Counted from the first letter of the stretch, positions 1-6,696 are shown. The stretch: 8,134 bases of DNA from Clostridiales bacterium (GCA_031285815.1 JAITVM010000145.1:1-8134); one strand, 5' to 3'. The notes: generated from the sequence alone by a model not told the origin. Program-made: numbers and translations.

Positions 1-57
1 TGGTAGAGCACTGGACTTTTAATCCAGGCGTCCCGGGTTCGAGCCCCGGATGACTCA
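1..57 (+). tRNA. tRNA-Lys (anticodon UUU), 5' end cut off by the window
   Basis: This is the 3' three quarters of a lysine tRNA. The anticodon stem CTGGA (11-15) pairs with TCCAG (23-27) around the loop CTTTTAA, which places anticodon TTT at 18-20. The variable loop is 28-32. The T arm is CCGGG (33-37), loop TTCGAGC, and CCCGG (45-49). The 3' acceptor strand is ATGACTC (50-56) with discriminator A57. The missing 5' strand should read GAGTCAT. The next bases are TAA, not CCA, so the CCA end must be added after transcription. The D arm is present only as its 3' side (GGTAGAGCA). Confidence 0.93.
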
Positions 58-58
58 T

Positions 59-115
59 AAAAAAACCGGAACTTCCCATTATTAAAACTTGGGTTAGTTT
101 CGGTTTTTTTGTTTT
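59..115. terminator. Bidirectional intrinsic terminator between tRNA-Lys and folT
   Basis: The A-tract 59-65 followed by CCGGAACT (66-73) pairs with AGTTTCGG (96-103) followed by T7 (104-110). A small internal loop separates this from an inner CCCA/TGGG stem (75-78 with 90-93). On the + strand the stem ends in T7-G-T4. On the - strand the A-tract becomes the U-tract. It sits between convergent genes, so it can end both the tRNA transcript and the folT transcript. Confidence 0.8.
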
Positions 116-121
116 GTAAAA

Positions 122-613
122 TCACTTCATATAACCAATCCGGCCAGCAACAGCCCGTATACAAATAATTTCTATAGGCACCATAACAAAGGCTTTTACT
201 ATACGGGTAGGCAGCAAAGCCAGGTACCCTTCATTTAATAAAATTTTGAGCCAATATGTATTTAGCCCTAAATTTAACACAGTAGCCACTATAATTACTG
301 CAATGCTAATGCGTACCAAATCCTTTTCATGTTTGTAGATAAAAAAACCATACACAAGCCCCGCTAAAAACGCAGTAATTGTGAACCCTGGGAAATAATC
401 GCCTGAGAATAATACAGTGCCTAAAAAATCAGCTGCAGCCGCGCCAAAAGCTGCATAAACCGGGCCAAATAGCATAGCGATAACAACATTAGGCAAAAAC
501 CCAAACCCAACCCTTACAATTGGGGTCTGGATAGATAAATAACGCGACAATACAATCCCTAATGCAACTAATAACGCAATGATAACCAGTTTCTTTGTCT
601 CAATTTTTTTCAT
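122..613 (-). CDS. folT: Folate ECF transporter substrate-binding (S) component, FolT family
   Basis: This is a 163-residue integral membrane protein that would bind folate outside the cell and work with a shared EcfA/EcfA'/EcfT module, which is not encoded in this window. The sequence shows about five to six hydrophobic helices: roughly 8-24, 38-55, 57-70, 76-93, 103-118 and 138-155. It also carries FolT-type segments, including LSRYLSIQTPIVRVGFGFLP at about 22-41, AADFLG (60-65) and GDYFPGFTITAFLAGLVYG (71-89). The start is ATG at 613 because AAAGGGGG lies 9 bases upstream. The open frame continues to 679, but that extension lies inside the riboswitch expression platform and is not conserved-looking protein. 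The gene is last in a folate cluster and directly follows a THF riboswitch, which supports folate as the substrate. The stop codon is TGA. The specificity call rests on family resemblance plus the riboswitch. Confidence 0.9.
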   Translation of the reverse strand: MKKIETKKLVIIALLVALGIVLSRYLSIQTPIVRVGFGFLPNVVIAMLFGPVYAAFGAAAADFLGTVLFSGDYFPGFTITAFLAGLVYGFFIYKHEKDLVRISIAVIIVATVLNLGLNTYWLKILLNEGYLALLPTRIVKAFVMVPIEIICIRAVAGRIGYMK

Positions 614-652
614 AAAAAAAAGCCCCCTTTGTGGTTGCGCCACAAAAGAAGC
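614..652 (-). terminator. Riboswitch-controlled terminator that contains the folT ribosome binding site
   Basis: Read on the - strand, the 13-base arm 652-640 (GCTTCTTTTGTGG) pairs along its whole length with 634-622 (CCACAAAGGGGGC) using three G-U wobbles. The loop is CGCAA (639-635). Eight T residues follow at 621-614, and the folT ATG is the very next codon (613-611). The 3' arm includes the Shine-Dalgarno sequence AAAGGGGG (630-623), so a folded hairpin would both stop RNA polymerase and hide the ribosome site. Confidence 0.8.
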
Positions 653-706
653 AATTAAGGCACCTAGATACAAAGCCAATCAACATAGGTACTTTGCTTT
701 TGTGGC
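639..706 (-). promoter_or_regulatory. Antiterminator pairing of the THF riboswitch
   Basis: GCCACAAAAG (706-697) overlaps the 3' strand of riboswitch helix P1 and is a perfect 10-base complement of CTTTTGTGGC (648-639), the core of the terminator's 5' arm. The two pairings exclude each other. Without ligand the antiterminator can form. With ligand, P1 holds 706-702 and the terminator is free to fold. The pairing is seen in the sequence; the switching direction is inferred. Confidence 0.7.
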
Positions 707-810
707 AGCGGATGCGGGGACACACCGCAGGCTCATAAAAGCTTAAGCCCTTCGTCTGGCAGCGACCTCCCATCTGCCAGCACTTAACGCGCGTACCCTA
801 CTCTGACAAC
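702..810 (-). ncRNA. Tetrahydrofolate (THF) riboswitch aptamer
   Basis: The - strand matches the folT-motif THF riboswitch block by block. AGAGTAG is at 804-798, GCGTTAAGTG at 790-781, the L3 sequence ATGGGAGGTCG at 773-763, ACGAAG at 755-750, GCGGTG at 728-723 and GCATCCG at 715-709. P3 is a perfect 7-bp stem (CTGGCAG 780-774 with CTGCCAG 762-756). P2 can form between GGGtACGC (798-791, T795 bulged) and GTGTCCC (723-717). P4 is a hairpin at 749-730, longer than in compact examples. P1 is short: CAG 805-803 pairs with CTG 708-706, with partial pairing beyond. It begins about 20 bases after the folC stop, and no convincing separate promoter is visible, so it is probably transcribed as part of the folC message. 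Confidence 0.92.
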
Positions 811-829
811 ATATTTTTTTCAAAAAAAT

Positions 830-2104
830 TTAACGGCCCTTAAAGCAATCACGCAAAGGCCCAGTTAAATATAGTGAGCCTAGGGCACAGGCAATACCAT
901 CCCCGCCAGCCGCCCCTAACGCCATAGAAACCCCTTGCCCTACAGAACGGCATACTGTAGCTTCCAAACCATATGCCATTATTTTTAGCGACAACACCTC
1001 AGCTTCAAGTGCCCGCGGGTTATCTGGTGTAACAACAAAAAAGCATTTCGCAACAGGGGCTAAAATTTCTATCATTTCCGGGTAGCCCTTATCAGCCAGC
1101 ACCCCAATAAGGAAAATTATTTTACGCCCGTTGGCTAATTGGCTTAAGCCCTCAACAACAGCACGGGCCCCCTGGGGGTTATGCGCGCCATCCACAATAA
1201 AAATAGGTTTTTTGTTCATAACCTCAAACCGGCCAGGCCATGTAGCCTTTTTCAGCCCATTGCGCAAATCTTTTTCTGTTACCTTCCAACCCTTTTTTTG
1301 CAAAAGCTGTACTGCACTAACAGCGAGTGCGGCATTCATTAGCTGGTAGCTGCCCAATAGCGCCAATTCCAGCCCCTTAAAGCCCCCAAAATCAAATTGC
1401 TGGCCATCTAGGTTTTGTGATATGGGTTTTATTAAATTAGCATCTACAAAAGAAATGTTGGCGTTTACCTCAGAACATTTTTTTGCGATTACCCTGGCAG
1501 CCCCCGCTTCTTGCGGGCTGCTTATAACATCCCCGCCCGCCTTAATTATACCTGCCTTTTCGGCAGCAATTTCTTCAAGCGCCCCGCCCAATAAATCAGT
1601 ATGGTCAAAACCGATTGGAGTAATAAGCGCCACTTCCGGCACAGGGATAACGTTAGTTGTATCCAGCCGCCCACCTAGCCCAACCTCTAATACAACAATA
1701 TCACAGTTATGGTTATAAAAATATAACATAGCGATAGCCGTTATAATTTCAAACTCCGAAGGCTTATCCTGCATTTTTGAAACATAGGCCCGTATTTCAT
1801 CAGTAAGCGCTACAAGGCCGCTATCAGAAATAGGCGACCCATTTATTTGCATGCGCTCATTAAATTTATGGATATAAGGGGACGTATATAGCCCGGTTTT
1901 ATATCCAGACCCTTCAAGTATATGGGCTAGCATGGATGCCGTTGAGCCTTTGCCATTAGTTCCCGCTATATGGATAAATTTTAATTTTTTATGGGGGCCG
2001 CCTAATGATTCCAAAAGCGCATCAACCCGGCCCAAACCAAGCTTGCGCCCTTTCCATGTTACACTGTGTATAAACGACAAGGCCCCTTCTATATCCACGC
2101 CCAT
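830..2104 (-). CDS. folC: Folylpolyglutamate synthase / dihydrofolate synthase
   Basis: This cytoplasmic Mur-ligase-type enzyme joins glutamate to folates using ATP. The family may also make dihydrofolate from dihydropteroate. The 424 residues are a normal length. Visible motifs are the P-loop GTNGKGST (48-55), the folate/Mg loop YTSPYIHKFNERMQING (73-89), E140 with VGLGGRLDTTN (141-151), FDHTDLLG (166-173), AEKAGIIK with K183 as the likely carbamylated lysine, TWPGRFE (288-294), DGAHNPQG (305-312) opening the C-terminal domain, and GSLYLTG (409-415). AAAAGGGG lies 7 bases before the ATG, which fixes the start. The gene follows fhs after 29 bases, consistent with one operon. Whether it acts as a folylpolyglutamate synthase only or has both activities cannot be read from the sequence. 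No other folate biosynthesis gene is in the window, and the adjacent uptake gene fits a role in trapping imported folate. Confidence 0.96.
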   Translation of the reverse strand: MGVDIEGALSFIHSVTWKGRKLGLGRVDALLESLGGPHKKLKFIHIAGTNGKGSTASMLAHILEGSGYKTGLYTSPYIHKFNERMQINGSPISDSGLVALTDEIRAYVSKMQDKPSEFEIITAIAMLYFYNHNCDIVVLEVGLGGRLDTTNVIPVPEVALITPIGFDHTDLLGGALEEIAAEKAGIIKAGGDVISSPQEAGAARVIAKKCSEVNANISFVDANLIKPISQNLDGQQFDFGGFKGLELALLGSYQLMNAALAVSAVQLLQKKGWKVTEKDLRNGLKKATWPGRFEVMNKKPIFIVDGAHNPQGARAVVEGLSQLANGRKIIFLIGVLADKGYPEMIEILAPVAKCFFVVTPDNPRALEAEVLSLKIMAYGLEATVCRSVGQGVSMALGAAGGDGIACALGSLYLTGPLRDCFKGR

Positions 2105-2133
2105 AATTTAACCCCTTTTACACAACTCAAATA

Positions 2134-3810
2134 TTAAAACAGCCCGCTAATTTTCCCATCGTTATCAATATCTATTTTTTCAGCACTGGGCACTTTAGGT
2201 AGCCCCGGCATAGTCATTATATCCCCAGTAAGTGCTACAATAAACCCAGCCCCGGCTGAAACTTTTAAATTGCGCACCGTAACATTAAACCCCCTAGGCG
2301 CCCCTAACAGTGAAGCATTATCAGAGAAGCTGTATTGGGTCTTCGCCATACATACCGGCAATTTATCGAAACCTAAACCCGCCAGCTGGCTGGCTTGCTT
2401 TTTCGCTTCCGGCGTTAGGGTTACAGATTCGGCCCGGTATATTTTTGTAGCAATGGCATTTAGCTTTTCCTCAATAGTTATATCAAGGGGGTAAGCTTGC
2501 TTAAAATTATTTGGCATACTGCAAAGCCGGACAATTTCTTCTGCAAGCGCTACCCCACCTTCGCCGCCTTTTTCCCAAACTTCAGATAATGCAACATTTA
2601 CACCCACCGCCTTACACATATCTTCTACTAATTTTAATTCATCCGGTGTATCTGCCGGGAAGCGGTTAATTGCAACTGCAGTAGGCAAACCATATACTTT
2701 TGACATATTTTCAACATGCTGCAAAAGGTTGGGCAAACCTTTTTCAAGCGCTGTGAGGTTTTCTTCCCCTAATTCAGATTTAGCTGCACCGCCATGGTGT
2801 TTTAAGGCACGCACTGTTGCCACGACAACTACCGCATCAGGTTTTAGCCCGGCAACCCGGCATTTTATCCCGATAAACTTCTCCGCGCCTAAATCTGCCC
2901 CAAACCCTGCTTCAGTTATAACATAATCACCCAGCTTAAGCGCAATTTTGGTTGCAATTATTGAGTTGCAGCCATGGGCAATATTTGCAAAAGGCCCACC
3001 ATGTACAAATGCCGGTGTGCCTTCAAGTGTCTGCACTAAATTCGGCTTAAGGGCATCCTTTAAAAGGGCCGCCATTGCGCCTTCAGCTTTTAGCGCCCCT
3101 GCCGTTACAGGCTGGCCCCCCCTTGTATACCCCACAATTATCTGGCTTAGGCGTGACTTTAAATCCGCAATATTTTTTGAAAGGCATAGTACCGCCATAA
3201 CCTCGCTGGCTACAGTTATATCAAAGCCATCTTCACGGGGCGTCCCGTTTACCCTGCCCCCTAAGCCATTAACAATAAAACGCAGCTGCCTGTCATTCAT
3301 ATCCACGCAGCGCCGCCAGGTAATACGTTTTATATCTATATCCAAGGCGTTGCCTTGCTGTATATGGTTATCCAGCATAGCGGCAAGCAAATTATTGGCC
3401 GCGCCTATAGCATGAAAATCACCGGTAAAATGTAAATTTATATCCTCCATCGGCACAACCTGGGCATAACCGCCGCCTGCTGCGCCGCCTTTTATTCCGA
3501 ACACCGGCCCAAGTGAAGGCTCGCGTAATGCCACAACACTTTTTTTGCCGATTTTACGTAGGCCATCCGAAAGCCCAACCGTCGTTGTTGTTTTCCCTTC
3601 GCCGGCCGGGGTGGGGGTTATCGCTGTAACAAGGATTAGCTTGCCATCCGGCTTACCTTCCAATTGGCCCAATAAATTATAACTAACCTTAGCCTTATTG
3701 CCCCCATACTGCTCTAAAAACTCTTTCTTAATGCCCAAGCCATCTGCTATCTCATGGATATTTTTAACCTGTGCCTCTTGAGCAATTTCTATGTCTGTTT
3801 TAAACGCCAT
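2134..3810 (-). CDS. fhs: Formate--tetrahydrofolate ligase (10-formyl-THF synthetase)
   Basis: This enzyme makes 10-formyl-THF from formate, THF and ATP, feeding purine and formyl-Met-tRNA synthesis and, in acetogens, the methyl branch of the Wood-Ljungdahl pathway. The 558 residues match the usual bacterial monofunctional enzyme. Landmarks are the ATP loop TPTPAGEGKTTT (65-76), REPSLGP with R96 at the expected formate/formyl-phosphate arginine, the glycine-rich GIKGGAAGGGYAQ (105-117) and NLHFTGDFHAI (125-135). The C terminus ends in IDIDNDGKISGLF. I start at the ATG at 3810, which has GGGGG 8 bases upstream and gives the family N terminus MAFKTDIEIAQ. The frame opens five codons earlier, but that upstream ATG overlaps the ribosome site. 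The gap from the cyclo-ligase is 35 bases. The gene alone does not prove acetogenesis, since many fermenters carry it. Confidence 0.97.
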   Translation of the reverse strand: MAFKTDIEIAQEAQVKNIHEIADGLGIKKEFLEQYGGNKAKVSYNLLGQLEGKPDGKLILVTAITPTPAGEGKTTTTVGLSDGLRKIGKKSVVALREPSLGPVFGIKGGAAGGGYAQVVPMEDINLHFTGDFHAIGAANNLLAAMLDNHIQQGNALDIDIKRITWRRCVDMNDRQLRFIVNGLGGRVNGTPREDGFDITVASEVMAVLCLSKNIADLKSRLSQIIVGYTRGGQPVTAGALKAEGAMAALLKDALKPNLVQTLEGTPAFVHGGPFANIAHGCNSIIATKIALKLGDYVITEAGFGADLGAEKFIGIKCRVAGLKPDAVVVVATVRALKHHGGAAKSELGEENLTALEKGLPNLLQHVENMSKVYGLPTAVAINRFPADTPDELKLVEDMCKAVGVNVALSEVWEKGGEGGVALAEEIVRLCSMPNNFKQAYPLDITIEEKLNAIATKIYRAESVTLTPEAKKQASQLAGLGFDKLPVCMAKTQYSFSDNASLLGAPRGFNVTVRNLKVSAGAGFIVALTGDIMTMPGLPKVPSAEKIDIDNDGKISGLF

Positions 3811-3845
3811 AAAACATACCCCCATATATATTTATCATACCGCTT

Positions 3846-4400
3846 TTACACATACCGCTTTAATTCTGTAACAATTGCATCTAGCGGCGCATCCCACGGG
3901 TCGGTACATAACTCATCAATCCGTTGTATTTCGAATGCGGCCGCTATACACTTTGCATTTATACATTTGGGCAGGTACCTATCATAGTATCCGCCACCCA
4001 TACCTAACCTCATCATATTTTTCGGGCTAAATGCCACACAGGGCACTATAACCAAATTTATGCCCTCTGGCGGCACGATTGTGGCCCCCTCAATTGTTGG
4101 CGACATGAGCCCAAATTTCCCTTCTACCCATGAAGCGCCAGGCTTTGGCACAGCTGCAACCATATTGCCGCCCCCTAAACAAATAGGGTAAGCAACTATT
4201 TTTCCATGGCTTTCAGCATATTTGTTAAAATCAGAGATATCAGCCTCACCTTTAAAGGGGTTATATGTAAAAACCACTTTGGCACTTTTATATTCACTGG
4301 AAGACAAAAGTTTTTCACTAATAACCTTGCTATATGTAGCCGCATGCTCCAAGGACCCACTGTTAATAATGCCTTGCTTTCGCTGTAAGCTTTTATTCAA
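3846..4400 (-). CDS. 5-formyltetrahydrofolate cyclo-ligase (5,10-methenyl-THF synthetase)
   Basis: This cytoplasmic enzyme uses ATP to turn 5-formyl-THF (folinate), a dead-end and inhibitory folate, back into 5,10-methenyl-THF. The 184-residue protein has the family hallmarks: a basic N terminus (NKSLQRKQ), the folate-binding glutamate region FKGEAD (E52), VAYPIC (69-74), and the ATP loop RLGMGGGYYDRYL (131-143), followed by DPWD (167-170). There is no ATG in this frame near the N terminus. GTG at 4409, TTG at 4406 and TTG at 4400 are all possible. I prefer TTG at 4400 because GTGGGG lies 8 bases upstream and the product then begins MNKSLQRK, like family members. The GTG would add three residues. 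It is the first gene of the folate operon, about 66 bases after the predicted transcription start. Confidence 0.92.
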   Translation of the reverse strand: MNKSLQRKQGIINSGSLEHAATYSKVISEKLLSSSEYKSAKVVFTYNPFKGEADISDFNKYAESHGKIVAYPICLGGGNMVAAVPKPGASWVEGKFGLMSPTIEGATIVPPEGINLVIVPCVAFSPKNMMRLGMGGGYYDRYLPKCINAKCIAAAFEIQRIDELCTDPWDAPLDAIVTELKRYV

Positions 4401-4472
4401 ACCCAACACCCCACAAAATATAAAATGGTGCCCTGCCTTATGCCTTTTTACAAAATAAAATATTTACAACTC

Positions 4473-4501
4473 AGGATATCAGATGTTCGAAATGTTGTCA
4501 A
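4473..4501 (-). promoter_or_regulatory. Sigma-A promoter of the folate operon
   Basis: On the - strand a perfect -35 TTGACA (4501-4496) is followed by a 17-base spacer and the -10 TATCCT (4478-4473). A TGa just before it makes an extended -10. Transcription should start near 4466, giving a leader of about 66 bases before the cyclo-ligase. I see no riboswitch-like structure in that leader. Confidence 0.7.
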
Positions 4502-4577
4502 ACTGCCACATTGGCTATTTTTAGTACAAATATTAATACACATTAGCCGCCAAAACTAAACCGCCGGATAAATAATT

Positions 4578-4631
4578 TTGCCATAAGCCCAAACCTCAAA
4601 AAGGCTTTTAAACTTATGGCAATTTTTATTT
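4578..4631. terminator. Long hairpin downstream of the GH18 gene, possible terminator
   Basis: TTGCCATAAG (4578-4587) and CTTATGGCAA (4613-4622) are perfect 10-base complements. Inside them AAGCC and GGCTT can form a competing inner stem. On the + strand the hairpin is followed by TTTTTATTT (4623-4631), a good U-tract. On the - strand, the direction of the flanking genes, it is followed only by AAAATTATTT. It is the only terminator candidate between the GH18 stop and the folate promoter. The rest of 4401-4670 holds that promoter and otherwise nothing I can identify. Confidence 0.45.
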
Positions 4632-4670
4632 CTATATCAAACCGGCTATAACGCACTAAGCCAAAATTTA

Positions 4671-6545
4671 TTACGCTAAATCGCCAGTATTTACATAACC
4701 GGTTATGCCGTTATATGTTATTAAGCTATACCTGCCTGATTCACTTAAAACAGTAACCTTTACACCCTTATTAATATTACCTAAATTTTTTCCGCCGCCC
4801 GCTTCATTTTGGCGTATGCTAACTTTTTTTGTAGTAGTTTTAACAACTGTTTCAGTCTGGCCAGGGCTCTCCGGTACCTCTGGGGCTTCGGGCCTCTGCA
4901 TAGTAATATTTTCTACAGGTATATATCCGGTTTGCCCACCCTCTAACCGAATATGGTAAAAATTATTTATGGCATCACCTAAAATAGTAACTGCCGCACC
5001 GCCTTCTAATATGGATATAATACTGCTGGAATTATCAGCCGATTCAAACAAATTTAACCCCGGCCCATAAACTACCCATGCATCTTCCTCAATAACAGGG
5101 GCTTCCGGTTCACTGGGCCCATCCGGCAATTCAGGCGCAACGCCCGGAATTTTTAGCTGTGTCCCATCTATGATCATATCACTCGTTAAATTATTGAGCT
5201 CCATAATCGCTTCCACTGTCGTCCCGTAACGGATAGAAATGTTCCATAAACTATCTTCCGGCCCTACAGTGTGTAAAAAATATTCTGTTTCTTCCTCGCC
5301 TTCACCATTTAACCAATTGTCATAGTCTTGCCATATAGTAGTATCCTCTTGCCCAAGCGCCCATGAGCCTACACCTTTTAGGCCATATTCATTAATAAGG
5401 TTAAATTTTGCCTCCAATGACTGGTCATCCTCGTACCATACTACATACTTTCCGGGTGCCAGGTTCCTTCCGCCAACAGAATGCAGCACATCCCCAGCCT
5501 TTACTTCAAATTCCGCTTTTGGGGATTGGCTTATTTCATCAAAGGTAACAACTGCATCATAGTCTTCAATCATCCGGTTTACTTGCTCTATTGGGAGGCC
5601 CTTGCCTTTTACGCTTGTGCCATCAGTGCTCCAAATCCTACCAAAGAAAGGCAGGCCTACTACTATTTTGTCTGGGCTTGTTTTTGAAAGTGCATATTCA
5701 ATTGAACCTTCCACAAACCCAATACTCGCGACCGGGCCCGCTGTCCCGCCTTCATAATGCTCATCATAAGCCATTAGCATAAGGTAGTCGGAATACTTTG
5801 CCAAATTTGTGTAATCATAAGAGCCATGCCAGCCTGTAGCCCAGCCATTCGGGTTTGCCGCTACGGCGGTTGACACTTCCTTGCCCTCCGGCACCAGTTC
5901 CCTTAACTGCCTGACAAGTTCGGTATATTCATCCCTTTCTGCATCTGTAACATTTTCTATATCAACGTTTACCCCATCTAAGTTATATGCTTCGATAGCG
6001 GCAGCTATTTTTTGGGCAAGCGAATTAGTATCTGTAAGTGCGTTTACCCCAGCCGCCCTGTCCCAGTGGTTGCTTAAAAACGGGACGACTTTTATCCCCT
6101 TTGCATGCATTGCATTAACAAGGTCACGGCTTACTGGGTTTATCGTTAAGCTGCCGTCGATATTTATATCAAAATAGCTTGGCGAAACTGTATCTAATGA
6201 ATCATTTGTGCGGTCAACAAACTGGATTTGCTGTTGCGGGGTGCCAAAATATAAATATGACATGCTATATTTTGGGCTTGCCGCTAAGGCTGTTGTTGTT
6301 AATGAAGAGAATGGCATAGATGCCACAATCGTACCTGCAACCATAAATTTTATTGCAGAAATTTTCAGCCCCTTCGCATTTTTTTCTATAAATTCAGATA
6401 CTGATTTATAGTTTTGCTGAAATTTTTCTTTTGACAAAAAATCTAACCCAAACTCCTGCCCATATTCTTGGCCATACTGGCTATACATGACAAGTAAATC
6501 GTAAGTGCCATTCTTATTTGGGCTTAGCCTAAAATTATTTGGCAT
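4671..6545 (-). CDS. Glycoside hydrolase family 18 protein with LysM and two SH3-like domains (cell-wall or spore-cortex hydrolase)
   Basis: This is a predicted exported or membrane-anchored N-acetylglucosaminidase/chitinase-fold enzyme acting on peptidoglycan. The 624 residues run as follows: a charged, Tyr/Gln-rich cytoplasmic-looking segment (1-62); a hydrophobic segment (about 63-88) ending in TALAAS, which could be a signal peptide or an anchor; a GH18 barrel (about 93-412); a LysM (about 423-467); a Pro/Glu linker; and two SH3-like domains (about 490-546 and 567-623). The catalytic motif is DGVNVDIE (190-197) with E197 as the acid/base, and MAYDEH (258-263) is also typical. DGVNxDxE and MAYDEH resemble the YaaH/SleL cortex-lytic branch, although there LysM repeats usually precede the barrel. 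The start is the ATG at 6545, with AAGGTGG 5 bases upstream. A GTG three codons earlier overlaps that site. The substrate is inferred. Confidence 0.9.
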   Translation of the reverse strand: MPNNFRLSPNKNGTYDLLVMYSQYGQEYGQEFGLDFLSKEKFQQNYKSVSEFIEKNAKGLKISAIKFMVAGTIVASMPFSSLTTTALAASPKYSMSYLYFGTPQQQIQFVDRTNDSLDTVSPSYFDINIDGSLTINPVSRDLVNAMHAKGIKVVPFLSNHWDRAAGVNALTDTNSLAQKIAAAIEAYNLDGVNVDIENVTDAERDEYTELVRQLRELVPEGKEVSTAVAANPNGWATGWHGSYDYTNLAKYSDYLMLMAYDEHYEGGTAGPVASIGFVEGSIEYALSKTSPDKIVVGLPFFGRIWSTDGTSVKGKGLPIEQVNRMIEDYDAVVTFDEISQSPKAEFEVKAGDVLHSVGGRNLAPGKYVVWYEDDQSLEAKFNLINEYGLKGVGSWALGQEDTTIWQDYDNWLNGEGEEETEYFLHTVGPEDSLWNISIRYGTTVEAIMELNNLTSDMIIDGTQLKIPGVAPELPDGPSEPEAPVIEEDAWVVYGPGLNLFESADNSSSIISILEGGAAVTILGDAINNFYHIRLEGGQTGYIPVENITMQRPEAPEVPESPGQTETVVKTTTKKVSIRQNEAGGGKNLGNINKGVKVTVLSESGRYSLITYNGITGYVNTGDLA

Positions 6546-6589
6546 ACTTTCCACCTTCCAATATACTAATATTTAAAGTTATAATACTC

Positions 6590-6619
6590 TAGTATCCTGT
6601 ATTCTATACAAATTTATTC
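6590..6619 (-). promoter_or_regulatory. Possible sigma-G-like (forespore) promoter of the GH18 gene
   Basis: On the - strand GAATA (6619-6615), an 18-base spacer and GATACTA (6596-6590) resemble the sigma-G pattern (G-A-A-T-A, then CATACTA), with one mismatch in the -10. No good sigma-A promoter was found in the interval. The region is AT-rich, so chance is a real alternative. Confidence 0.25.
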
Positions 6620-6687
6620 TATGGGTGCGCATCAATGCTAACCATAGCGGGGCAAAACCCTAAAAATTTTATTAGCTATATATTTTA

Positions 6688-6696
6688 TGCTATAAT
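6688..6696 (+). promoter_or_regulatory. Extended -10 promoter of the yigZ-family gene
   Basis: TGCTATAAT combines a perfect -10 (6691-6696) with an upstream TG. The -35 (TTTATT, 6668-6673) is poor, as is common with extended -10 sites. Transcription would begin near 6703, only about 10 bases before the ATG at 6713. A second TATAAT at 6580-6585 lies further upstream but lacks a -35 and a TG. Confidence 0.5.

Noticed and set aside
190..197. Asn in place of the middle Asp of the GH18 DxxDxDxE motif (residues 190-197 of the GH18 protein) as a sign of a dead enzyme
   Set aside because: The catalytic Glu and the Asp two before it are kept, and DGVNxDxE is the usual form in YaaH/SleL-like enzymes. 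The coordinates in this entry are protein residues, not bases.
614..679. N-terminal extension of folT (22 residues, start at 679)
   Set aside because: It runs through the riboswitch antiterminator/terminator region. The ATG at 613 has the proper ribosome site and gives the family N terminus.
811..829. ATTTTTTTgAAAAAAAT palindrome after folC as a terminator
   Set aside because: It has only A-T pairs and a loop too small to fold well, so it is more likely a low-complexity spacer.
807..834. A promoter just upstream of the THF riboswitch (GTTAAA, 16 bases, TATGTT)
   Set aside because: The -35 matches only half the consensus, and the start would fall inside the 5' strand of P1, removing part of the aptamer.
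2948..3415. 155-codon open frame on the + strand opposite fhs
   Set aside because: It is antisense to a fully conserved fhs, has no ribosome site and no recognisable domain. The other + strand frames inside folC, fhs, the cyclo-ligase and the GH18 gene were dropped for the same reason.
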